A stretch of 64,000 nt of DNA from Isoetes taiwanensis (taxonomy: Eukaryota; Streptophyta; Lycopodiopsida; Isoetales; Isoetaceae): positions 25,724,617 through 25,788,616 of the forward strand of contig JAJEKV010000002.1 of assembly GCA_021234155.1 (NCBI GenBank), read 5' to 3'. Each line of letters opens with the position of its first letter. Position 1 is the stretch's first letter. Positions 34,216 through 44,325 of this stretch are shown here, piece after piece. The position numbers and the translations under genes were made by a program. The notes under the pieces are model-generated. The model was not told where the DNA came from. It searched no databases and was given only the letters and a program-made list of their open reading frames with translations.

Positions 34216-35639
34216 TTAAGGATGTTAGCAAACACCCCCTAAAGCATTTTAATTGGGTAGATTGTTCTTGGTGTAGAAGATGAGCATTGAATAAATAGAA
34301 TAGAATATAAAAGATGTAGCTAAATATTCTCTCACAACTCAAGGAGGGCTTAGTAGCAAGAATGGCACATTTATGTTGAGAATTTTTATGTCTTGAAGTT
34401 ATGGGATTTTGGTCATAACATCTTCATGATCTCATTGCGGACTTGGATTTACCTGGTATGGCCAAGTATGTACTATTTTTTCTATGGTAAAGATTTTTAC
34501 TTTCGTCAAATTAAATTAGATAATTATTCAATCTAAAATAATAAACCATCTACAAAACCTCTAAGAAGTGACATGCTATATTTTTAACGTCTACAATAAT
34601 AAACAATTGACCAAAAAAAGGGGGGAGGAGGGACCTTTGGGGGGGGGAGGGATGGTTTGACAAAAACAAAAACGAAACCTACGTTATTGGTTTGCATGTT
34701 TACTGTTATCCTTGTATTGGGTCCCATTACACAGCTCGGGTATTGTGGATGATAACGATCAATTCATTCAATGAGAAAATAAAATCATCCCAAAAATAAT
34801 CCCATCTTTCGAAAACCATTACAATATGACATTTTACTTCTTAATACATACTTAGACATGGGATATTAAATTGATATTGAAAAATCAAAAACCATATTAT
34901 AAACCTTTGCTAGTTAATGTAAGAAGTGTGTATGCAAAACTGCCATATAATTCTAAGAAACCGTTGTTCTATGTTGATCTTGCAAAGATGCAAAACAAAT
35001 TACAAAAGACTAAGCAATGACAATTTAAGAATTACAAAAGAAGATTTTGTATTTCCACATGTGCTCATTTGCTTGATACTTGAATAAAGTTTGACATCTT
35101 TCAAAAAACAAAAATTACGAAAAACCATATCTAGTGGATTGGTGCAATTAATTATGCCAATTGTTTTCTATGATCCTTCTGAATAACCAGTATGGATAGC
35201 CACATCTTTTTAGGAGATACCTACGAATAATTACCATGATATTAGCTCGATATTGAAAACCATGCTATAAACCACAACCATTTTATAACATACATTGTGA
35301 TGATATAGCATGAATAACCACCATAGCATTTAAATTGGTATAAGAAACCATAATATGAACTACTTCAACCCCTTTAAGCAATGTGATAATAAAAAACCAA
35401 TATGAACACCCATTGCCATACTTAAAGTGGTGTTAAGAAACCATGCTACAAATCACTGTCAATTTAATAAACCATGCTATGTTAGAAACCAACATGAATG
35501 ACCACTGTTGATGCTAGAAACCATGTAATAAACTAATATTAGTTTTAATACATCATGCTATAACAAAATACCAGTATGAATAACCATGTACTAGCTATGA
35601 AAACTACCATGTTATGTAGTTTTTACTAAGATTGAATTT
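34216..35639. other. AT-rich right flank of the insertion, AACCAT repeats
   Basis: No gene was seen. From about 34,800 it is dense in AACCAT / AAACCATGCTAT-type words, the inverse of the words at 24.1-24.4 kb. Confidence 0.6.
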
Positions 35640-35699
35640 TTTAGCATAAAAGAGCGCATCTATAGTGGTTCTTCAGTGGTTTATTTTAGTGGTTAAACT

Positions 35700-37340
35700 T
35701 TTGGATGCCTTGTGTGATTATGAAATGCTGATTGGTCGATCTTTTCTCCGCCAAGCTAAAAGCATCCATTATTGGACCACTGATCAACTTGTTATTACTG
35801 ATGGATAATTAAATGTCACCAAGGATCTTGAAACTGGAAAACTCATTTCTGTTGAAAATGCTGAACCTTCGCTCTCTGGTAGTGACTCTGATGACCTCTA
35901 AAACACTTATCAAGTCCAAGCTCCGGAAGCAGGTTTGCCATTACCTGCTTATCGTGAATATGTCGATTCTTGAGGATATATGAGTCTAGACATAGACCAT
36001 GCCATTGCTGTCTTGCTTGCGTGCCTTGTAATCGGATTTAGCGTGTTGATATTCTTCCGGATATTGACTCCTCTCACAATACTATTGATGTTGCTGCTGT
36101 TATGATGCAACCTTTGCTTGAACAAAATCAGCCCTTATTTTTTTTCCACTCAGAGTGCTGAACCACCAGTTCCGCTCCAACCTCCTACTTATACTATCAC
36201 AGATACATATGTTATTCCACATATTCATAACTCCAGAAGTTGAAATCATTGACTTAGGAGACAACCAACCTATTCGGTTGGCTGCCAATCTTCCCAAAGC
36301 ATATAAAACCCGTGCACTTAGTCTTTTCAAAAAAATTCAAATATATTTTTGCGTGGAGCTATAAAGATTTACGAGGTATAAAAAGGAGCTGGGGGAACTC
36401 ACCATTCCTACTAAACCTGATGCGCCCCCCATCTAGTAATGACAGTACAGGCTCAACCCCAACTATCGTGACAGTGTCAAAGCCGAAATTGATAAATTCT
36501 TGGCTGCTAGACTTATTTATGAGGTCAAACATTCGGAGCGGATGAGCCCCATTGTTATTGCCCTTAAGCATAATGGGAAAATTCGTATTTGCATGGACTA
36601 CCGAAAACTCAATTTGGCCACTGAATGTGATCATTTTCCGCTACCCTTCATATACCAAGTTCTTGAAGAAGTAGCAGACCATGAAATGTACTCCTTCATG
36701 GATGGCTTTTCTGGCTACAATCAAAATTACGTTCGCTCTGAAAATCAGTTGAAAACAACTTTCATCATGTCGTGGGGTACCTTTGCCTACAAAGTGGCGC
36801 TTTTTGGTTTGTCCAACTCACCTTCCATTTTTCAGCGCATTATGTTTTCTGTTTTTTAGGATTACGTGAAAGATAATGCTTTTCTGCAAGTTTTTCAAGA
36901 TGACTTTTCTACTTACAACACTATGGATGATCATCTCACCAAACTTGAGCTCGTTTTTAAAAAACGTGATGAATTGGGCATCAGTTTGAATCTCGAGAAG
37001 TGTATTTATGCGTCATTTCTGGTGTTCTTCTAGGCCACATCGTCAGCAAAGAGGGCATTACCACGGATCCTGCCAAGATCGGTTGTATTCTCAAGGCTCA
37101 GGCACCTACCAATATTAAGGAGACACACTCCTTTCTTGGGAAAGTCAATTATTATGCTATCTTCATTCCTGGTTTAGCTGCTATTGCTGATCCCATCTAC
37201 AAACTCACGGGTGATGAATCCACTTGAGCTTGGAATCCGAAGGCAGATGAGGCCTTCCAGAATCGAAAGTTTTGCTTACACAAGCCCCTGTTCTTGTTCC
37301 ACCTCAATGGAACAAACTCTTTCACGTCCATGTGGATGTT
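35700..37340 (+). pseudogene. Gypsy protease end, RT and RNase H start
   Basis: After the insertion, protease-like sequence resumes (LDALCDYEMLIGRSFLR). RT follows: LIYEVKHSERMSPIVIALKH, ICMDYRKLN, FMDGFSGYNQ (the family has D-x-x-SGYHQI), then a catalytic box FQDDF at about 36,897 in place of Y-x-DD. TTDPAKIGCILKAQAPTNIK with FLGKVNYY near 37,140 is the Ty3/gypsy connection domain. RNase H begins near 37,250 and is disrupted. Several stops and frame changes are present. Confidence 0.85.
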
Positions 37341-37379
37341 TCAGCCTTTCCTATTGGTGCAGTTTTCGTGAGTTTAACA

Positions 37380-37560
37380 GGTTTCGCTCACGCCAAAAAA
37401 AAAAAAAAAAAAAACTTTTTTTTTTATTTTTATTTTCGCGTAAGCGAGATGAAAATAGTTTCGCGTAAGCGAAATAGCTATTTCGCTTTTTTTTTTCCCT
37501 TTTAAATTTTTGCGTAAGCGAAACCTTTGTTTTGCTTACGCGAAAAAATGCGAATTCATT
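37380..37560. repeat. Palindromic GCGTAAGCGAAA repeat insert
   Basis: GCGTAAGCGA(AA) occurs at about 37438, 37462 and 37512, and its inverse (TTTCGCTCACGC, TTTTGCTTACGC) at about 37383 and 37532, separated by A and T runs. The block interrupts RNase H coding sequence and can fold into hairpins, so it is probably a small foldback insertion. Confidence 0.6.
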
Positions 37561-38138
37561 TGGATATCCTGTTGCATTCTTACTTACCTCTGATTGGCAT
37601 TCCCCCTTTTGGACCAAGGCTTTGGCTGGTCATCTGATTGGATCCCAGCACATATATCTACAGATCTTTGTTGGCATCCATGCTTCGTGCGTAATGTCTG
37701 GCAAGACGGGGAAACATTGGATCATAACGGAAATTGGATCTGTATCCCCAATGAATGCGGTCGGAAAACAACTGCCAATGCGGTTTGGGGACTTAATTTT
37801 TGGAAAGAGCTGCCACTTCCCCACTATTGCAATCCCAATGCTAGTGTCAGTGCTTTTGGCCTCCAGACATATCTGCTGATTGAATGACAGTTTGTTCCAG
37901 CGGAGATTCACCATGCCTTTGAAGATATGGCACAGTTTGGCTTTCTGTTGGACACGTCACCGTCTATTGGATTAAACACTACGGATGCCTTGAAAGACCG
38001 ACAGGATCTCACCCAGAAGTATCACTCTGAGGCTCGACCTCATAGTCATCAGGATGATTTCAATCAAATGACAGGTTTTCCACCTCCTGAAACAGTGCCT
38101 GCTTTTCTCCCCTCCGAGTGTTCTTTGGTGGGGGAGAG
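37561..38138 (+). pseudogene. Unrecognised gypsy 3' coding segment
   Basis: The plus-strand frame 37594-37887, continued at 37927-38138 onwards, encodes a Cys/Trp-rich stretch (GNWICIPNECGRKTT, LNFWKELPLPHYCNP). I see no integrase HHCC or DDE signature, which should follow RNase H in Ty3/gypsy. It may be a captured or extra 3' ORF, or integrase may simply be deleted. It ends just before the polypurine tract. Confidence 0.4.
38129..38138 (+). other. Polypurine tract before the right LTR
   Basis: TGGGGGAGAG-type purine run immediately upstream of TGTCAGTCC, the start of the right LTR. It would prime plus-strand DNA synthesis in an active element. Confidence 0.65.
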
Positions 38139-38741
38139 TGTCAGTCCTGTGCGACCAGGCATTGGACTATTCCTGAGCACAATACAGCCTTCAAACAAGA
38201 GCCCAAAGGCAATGGTTAAAGTCAAGAAGGAGCGTCAGGTAGCAAATCCACGCCCATGCAGAGACCCACGACCACGCAGAAGCCCACGCCCCCATCAAAG
38301 AAGAGGACAAGGCAAGACAAGTAAGCACCTCAGGGGAGTGCGGCCTTAACTTAGCAGGATTCACGGCACTAATGACGGTACTAAAAAGATTCCCTCAAAT
38401 CAAGCATATAATCCAAGAGTTGGTAATCGAGATCACAAAGGCTCTGCCATATGTCTATTTTGGGCCTGAGGCTGTTGTACTATACATATCAGTAGAGCTA
38501 GACCTTAAGTTTTAGATGAGACTTAGTATCATCTTGTTTTAGTTTCCTTGTCTCAACGTCTGATATTCAAAGGTTGCTTATCTTGGCATATAATTTCTTT
38601 TGTTCTTGTTTTGTTCTTTCTGTTCTTATCCCTCTTACTAAATCCGGGTGACGCACTATATTCAGGATTTGCCTGCTTGATCCAAGGGTCCTCACAGAGG
38701 GCTGTCTTGCAGACAATCCCGAACCTAGACCCTAAATAACA
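38139..38741 (+). repeat. Right LTR of the gypsy element
   Basis: It starts TGTCAGTCCTGTGCGACCAG after the polypurine tract and ends near ACCCTAAATAACA. The last 175 bp match 21507-21685. The first two thirds have no counterpart on the left because that LTR is truncated. Confidence 0.72.
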
Positions 38742-40926
38742 ACCATAAATATTGCTAAGGTACCCATAATTTCTTTGAAAGAAATGGACAAATGAGCTTT
38801 GGCGATGCCCTTGAAACAAACCAAAATGTACTTAAGATTTCTTAAAAGTGCACAAGGTTTGACAACCTATCAAATTCAAACAATATGCTCTATCCAAGAA
38901 GAATCATCTCAAAGTAGCATTGTAAGTAGAATTAAGTAAAGCAGAGTTGCATAAAAAGGATTAAAATAGCAATTACAAGGTTGAAGGCCCAAAACTCTAT
39001 GATTAGAAAACAATAGACAGACCTAGATATAGCTGTAAGTGCGACTTTAGAAGACCTATTCTAAACTTCTCTCTCAACATTAAAGCTCAAAGTGCACAAT
39101 AACTATAAATGTACATAACCAATAAGCAAACACGTCAAGCATTTTAAAAATAAATAACACAATTAGACAACCTCAGATGAGGTGGAGCCGCCAAGCAAGG
39201 CGCAAAAATGTTTGATAGACAGGGTAGAAAATATTGCTAAAATCTACATCTCCAAATAATTTGCCACTTTTGCAACAACTATAATATAGTCACAAGTCTA
39301 ATTGTTGTAATGTAGGAAGCAACAAATCAACATGATTCGGGCATCTATTAATTCCTTACTAAGTACATCCAAGTTCATCATAAAATCTTGTTCAATCTCG
39401 GCTCCAAAGGCACCCAACAAAAGCAAATAAGGAGAACACAATTTAGAGTAAGATGCAAAAATCAAATAGGAATGACTTCATGTAACTCTATAAGCATCCT
39501 TGAATAATATGAGGTGCCAACATGAGAAATAACAAAGAAAATGACTTTAAAATAACCGTGAGGTCTTGCCCATCATGATCCATTTGCCAAGTCTAATGCA
39601 ATGTAGTCAAGACTTTCCAAGGCTTTCCAATTGCGGCTAGATACAAAACTAGAGAAAGTGAACGAAGAACACAAAGAAAGGCAACTACACAAGCAAGATG
39701 TTTGAAATCCACTCACACGACAGTCTCAACCACTCCCAATATTCCAAGTGTTCACACATTAAAACATACTCAAAGGCACTCTAATGCAACATCGTGAGGG
39801 CAATTAACAAAATTCAAGAATGCCATATAAAACTATCAAGAGGGAAAACTGGAAAGGAAAGATTCTTATCTGAAAATGGCTAGTCTGCCACCGACATCTC
39901 CACTTTCCTTATGCGTAAAGCAGCGAAATGTAATTGCATGAAGAGTTACATTGCAATAGCATCCAGACATTGCAATAGCATCCCTTTATCTGAAATTCTG
40001 GCAACAAAATGTCTTATACTCTACCGATGCGTTGCTGTTAGAAAGAGGTCAATTGCTTTTCTCAATCTCAGATTTCTCTCAATATTTCCAATCAATTTCA
40101 TGCTGCAGCACTGAAATTATAGCATCTAATTTGCGAAACCTAACATCTATGTGAGCAGCAAGCCTCTGTCCAATATGGGGCATTTGTTTGAACTTGAACT
40201 TGATCTTTAAAACATATGCTATCCTCCAACACATAGGTCTCTCCCAAAGACCTGCTCCAGTATGACTGCAGCAGCCGCAACCTTGGAAACTGAAACTCTA
40301 GGCATGATGGTCAAGTAAAGAAAGAAAGGTAAGAAAATTGGCGAGGAAACTTCATATGGGCAAATAATGCCCAGTACCACTGTAACCACAGCAACCACTC
40401 TGTTCCAGCACTTATAAGGAAGCCCGACAAACTGTATCAGAAAGGACCAATGGGCAAACCTGATAAACAACAAAAGGGCAAACACCCAACTTGGGAAAAA
40501 CTACTGCACATCCGGAAGAATCGACCATGAACTGGCCAGCAAAACCTTGAAATGACCAAGCCTGATGGCAAACAGGTCCTCCACCAATGGCCAACAAGAA
40601 ACTCGAGATCCAAATAGAAAGGCTGTGGATATCTTTGCACCATGCCTCAAATAGAGGCAAAAGGGCTGTGGAAAATAGATGGGATTGAATGGAATTGCAA
40701 TAAAGCTCTTATCAGTGAATACGGTCGCTAACAGTGCTGAGAAATAGGAGAAACTAAAAGGTTCAAGCACTGGAAACAAGGTTGAATCAGCTGTGACCTG
40801 TCGTAATGGATCGGTTGAATCCTGCCGTAATGGAAAGATGGGATGGAAAAGCTGAACTGCAGACCCGAAGGAAAAATAGCCTGCTGTTTTGCAAAATGAT
40901 GAATCAGTGCAAATTTGTTGCCAGTT
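38742..40926. other. AT-rich non-coding region
   Basis: I support no gene, repeat family or RNA here. Minus-strand open frames at 40.2-40.9 kb have no recognisable features. Confidence 0.4.
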
Positions 40927-41048
40927 TATATGGGGGAAGGGTAGTTGGGACCCCTTTCCAGGTGGTCGGTGGGGTCCCGCGACCCGCGATAGCCGGGAAC
41001 TGGACACCGCCCCGGAAAAGGGGACCAACTCCCCTTCCCCCACAATAT
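40927..41048. repeat. Large hairpin (about 33-bp arms)
   Basis: TGGGGGAAGGGTAGTTGG at 40931 onwards is mirrored by CCAACTCCCCTTCCCCCA ending at about 41042. The arms (40927-40959 and 41014-41048) differ at a few bases only, around a GC-rich loop of about 55 bp. It sits about 130 bp upstream of the first exon of the recombinase gene, so it may be a MITE or a promoter/terminus structure. Confidence 0.7.
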
Positions 41049-42042
41049 ATTGACATAGGGGAGACTTTTTTTTCTTCCCCTTTTGCCTTCGTTTTTTTTT
41101 TCCTCTGCTCCTCTCTGCGCCATGATTCCGTCGAGGCGCCAAGGCAGACCTCCACGAGCTCCATCGAGCCAAGCATGAAAGATGAAGGCGCTTGCTCGAC
41201 GGAAGCATTTTGAAGGTAGTTTTACTTTTTTTGTTACTTGCATAGAGATTTTTGTGGTTGTAGGTGTTGTCCTTGCTGATTCTTCTTCAATAGTTGTATC
41301 AGAAGCTAGTATTACCAGAGTTGGAGCAGAAAAGACAAATGTCGAAGTTTTCTTTCGAAGATTCTATAAATTTTCATGATTTTTTTTATTTTTTAAGTGT
41401 TTTTTTCTGGCTTGCAGGTTTAGGGAAGGATGCATTGTTGATTCCGGCGACTAATGCTTCGGCGAAATGCTCTATGGTGTCTTTAGAGACTGGAAGTAAG
41501 ATTTAGGTCGAGATTTGGTATATTTATTTGCATGCACGTGTTTTATTTGTTTTTATTTTTGCAAATGGTTCTGGAAGTTCAAGGTTTCTTGCAAATGAAG
41601 GTTTTACTTCGGAAGAGCTCAGTTTTGGAGGTAATACTTCGTGCATGTTGGTTTAATTTAGTTCTAATGTCTAATATTTAGTTGTGCCAAATCAAGGGTT
41701 GTGGAATTTCCACATCAGACCCACGTATACGCCTGCGCACCCCATACGATGTTTCTACGTATCTATGTACATCTAATACTTTAGTGCATACCATTAAACA
41801 ATGAATGTGATACCATTGCATTTACAAGAGATACACAGTAAGATAACAGGCAATGAAAGTGAAGAGGTCACATATATTACATTGGCAGCTGTGCATATCT
41901 GAAAAACAACAGTCATGAAACGAGCTTCAAGAAGAAGCTTCCACAAAGGGCGTGCATGCCCAAAAGGTCTATACATAAGCAGAAGTGGAAAACAACAGAA
42001 AACATGAGCAAAAGCCTGACTAGAAGAGATGCCACAGCCATC

Positions 42043-43854
42043 TCACGCCTGCATGGTGCGGAAATACATTCTTCCAAAATGCTCCAATGTGTTATTGTGC
42101 TTTATGAGCAGGGCTCGCATCAAGTTCATGTATCCACGGAATACCCTGCGCTGTTTCAGAGACACTTTCAAATCCTCCATGTCCAAACAGTGGAGAGCTT
42201 CCTGAAGGCGTTGAACAGTGTTGCACATGGCGGTTTTACATTCCTTGATGCTCATCATGGTCTCTTTGGATACTAGATCCATGTCTACGTGAACGTGGAA
42301 ACATTCAGACCTGTTATCAGCTGCAACATAAGCATACTTCTCAACTTCCTCATCTGAATCTGTGTCTATGTTTACTAGAGGGCTGAAGATAGCGTCCTTA
42401 TCGCCTTCGTTCATAGCATTACCTACATCTCTAACTTCGCCTACACGAAAAGCAAAGAATTTGTACATGAGTAAAGGAAATAGAACTGTACTTACTGAGC
42501 AGAGAAGGAGCAATCTTAGAAATTGAGGGGAATGTAAGAAGGGCAGCCAGCAAAGGGTGTGTCCGTGGGGTGCTCAGGTGCCTCTTCTCTACATTCCTCA
42601 TCGGCAACATCCTCTTCAACATCCCCAAGCACGGTCTGAGCATCCCAAAATCTTCTCCTCCGCCTCCCAACACGCTCCACTGGCACTATTCCAGGAGGGA
42701 GCCCATAGACCACGCTTCTCACATCACCGTGAGAAGTATGCTTGGGATTCACAACCGCCACGCAGCCTCTACGCGCTGCTCTAAAGTGAAGGCCATGTTC
42801 GATGGGAGAACCCAGGCACCACTCAACACAAACTTTTCAGTCCTAAGCATGCTACACACGGTTTGAATCAGAGATGCAGTCAACTGCCGCTTTCCATGAT
42901 ATAATTGGAAATGCCTAGCTTTCTTGAAGAGGTTTCTATTGTCAAGGGTGACACAATTTTTGATGTCACCAGCCCCATAAAGTGCATATAAATCCTTACC
43001 ACGTTCGATCTGGTCAGCAGTTACAGACTTCATATGATGCCTATGATGCATCTTGCCCATGTCCTTGAGGCAATATCCCAACATCCCCTCATAACAGTGC
43101 AACTGGGTATCCTTCAGCGCTTTACAAAGAATAACAGCACCAGCTGGCTTGTGGGTATCCCAGCCCAGATACTTCTTCAACCGTGCATTCACTGCTATGG
43201 GGCGTGTCAAACCAATTCGAAATACACACTGGACATGAAGGTGATCCAAGTCGGATCCCTTCTCTAAGCTCACCATTCCACTGAGACACTCTGTGTCTAA
43301 GAACTTGCAGACAGAATTGTATACAGCATCCCATACATCCACTCCACCTATGCTGACAGTCACACTAACGTGCAAGGAAGATGGCTGATCTTTCTCTCCA
43401 ATAGATGCTTTTGGAGGCTTCGGACAACTTTCTTCCTTAATAACTTCTTCTTTCCAGGAAATACCTGCTTGCCAGGCCTCCTGTCTTCAAAACCAGGGAC
43501 CTTGCTAGTAAACTGAAAGACGGCAGGCAGCTCTGGCCTATCTCTAACTGAAAGAACGTTATCTTGAACTGGAACAGCATGAGTGTCAGCCAAATTTACA
43601 ACCACGAAATCATGTGTCTCCTCATCCCCATCGCCAGCAGCAATCTCTGGAAGCTCCTCAAAGCTAAACCTGTGCATATTGACATCTTCAGATAATTTGA
43701 AGCTCTCCCATAAACCACGGCATGCTCCACTGTGCTACTCTCAGGACCCCTCCCCTCAGCATCCAGACACCCCTTGGACACACCCCTGGCTAGCTTACGA
43801 AGAAACATCTCCAAAACTAAACAATACCTGCTGGAGAAGACGGAGTTGCCATAG
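42043..43854 (-). CDS. Rep-type HUH endonuclease gene (Replitron-like)
   Basis: A candidate start exon carries MHRFSFEELPEIAAGDGDEE (ATG at 43677) and runs to CAG at 43465. A phase-0 intron 43464-43385 (GTATTT...CAG, 80 nt) joins it to PSSLHVSVTVSIGG. The single exon 43384-42749 holds all three Rep motifs: HVSVTVS (motif 1-like), DHLHVQ (HUH histidines, codons 43243-43241 and 43237-43235) and YCLKD (Tyr codon 43075-43073, Lys three residues later). Such proteins nick single-stranded DNA and form a 5'-phosphotyrosine link. A stop at 42749 and a shift lead to an acidic/basic tail (42761-42516), then a probable last exon 42440-42043 after GTGTAG. No helicase is visible. Geminivirus Rep has an added SF3 helicase and Helitrons a Pif1-type one, so Replitron-type is the best fit. 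The N-terminus upstream of 43,735 is unsettled; open frames reach 44,084. Confidence 0.7.
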
Positions 43855-44159
43855 CTGCAAAACGACTGTGCAGCAAAGAACCCAGAAGGCCAGGCTTTAT
43901 GCAAAGTCGGGCAAAATTCCAGGGCCTTTTTTGGCATCGCATATGCGAGGGAGGCTCCAGGGCAGCGGGAGCAGCATCTGGCCGCCCGGCATGGCCGCCA
44001 TCTCCTCCAGCACATGGGGGCGAGAATCAGTCGCCCGCCATGCTCGGACCAGCGCTGCCACGAATTTGTAACATAAAACCATAGGCAGACGAAAAAAACC
44101 TTCACGAAACCCTAACCCCCATTTCTCTCCCAACCTTTGCCAAAACCTTACTAATAACC

Positions 44160-44325
44160 TTATAGGTTAGCTATTAGTTTATTATTAGGGTTACACGTTT
44201 AGTTATTAGTTTATTAGTAGGTTTTGTTAGTTTACTAGGTTACCAGTTTAGTAGGTAGGGTTTGTTAGTTTAGTAGGTTTAGTAGATTTAGTATGTTTAA
44301 TAGGTTTAGTAGATTGTTAACAGGT
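44160..44325. repeat. Degenerate TTTAGTAGG repeat block
   Basis: Words such as GTTTAGTAGG, TTTATTAGTAGG and TTTAGTAGATTTAGTATG recur about a dozen times between the HUH gene start and exon 5 of the recombinase gene. A single AGGGTTT-like (telomere-type) word is mixed in. Confidence 0.6.

Larger units (their letters stand above)
24032..35699. mobile_element. 11.7-kb insertion with ATGGTT/AACCAT subterminal repeats
   Basis: The insert interrupts the protease region of the gypsy element and is bordered by TTTGG on both sides (24027-24031, 35700-35704). Its left 600 bp contains many ATGGTT/GTGGTT words and its right 800 bp many AACCAT/AACCA words in inverse orientation (e.g. AAACCATGCTATAAACCA near 35,260). 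Clustered, inverted subterminal repeats are typical of some DNA transposons. I found no terminal inverted repeat and no transposase, and the central part is occupied by LINE D2 and other repeats. Element class is not determined. Confidence 0.45.
21507..38741 (+). mobile_element. Ty3/gypsy LTR retrotransposon split by a large insertion
   Basis: Sequence at 21507-21685 and 38561-38735 is almost the same, with the first 70-plus bases identical, and reads as the ends of two LTRs in direct orientation. Between them are gag with zinc knuckle (22.0-22.9 kb), protease-like sequence (23.3-24.03 and 35.7-35.9 kb) and RT/RNase H (36.5-37.3 kb), all plus strand. At about 24,031 the coding sequence breaks off and resumes at about 35,700, with TTTGG at both junctions (24027-24031 and 35700-35704). 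The copy is dead. Confidence 0.8.

Noticed and set aside
42749-43677. Integrated geminivirus Rep
   Set aside because: HUH motifs fit Rep in general, but no SF3 helicase region or viral stem-loop origin is seen and the gene has spliceosomal introns; a transposon-type HUH gene is more likely.
42749-43677. Helitron RepHel
   Set aside because: There is no Pif1-type helicase, only one YxxK tyrosine motif, and no TC/CTRR ends found around the gene.
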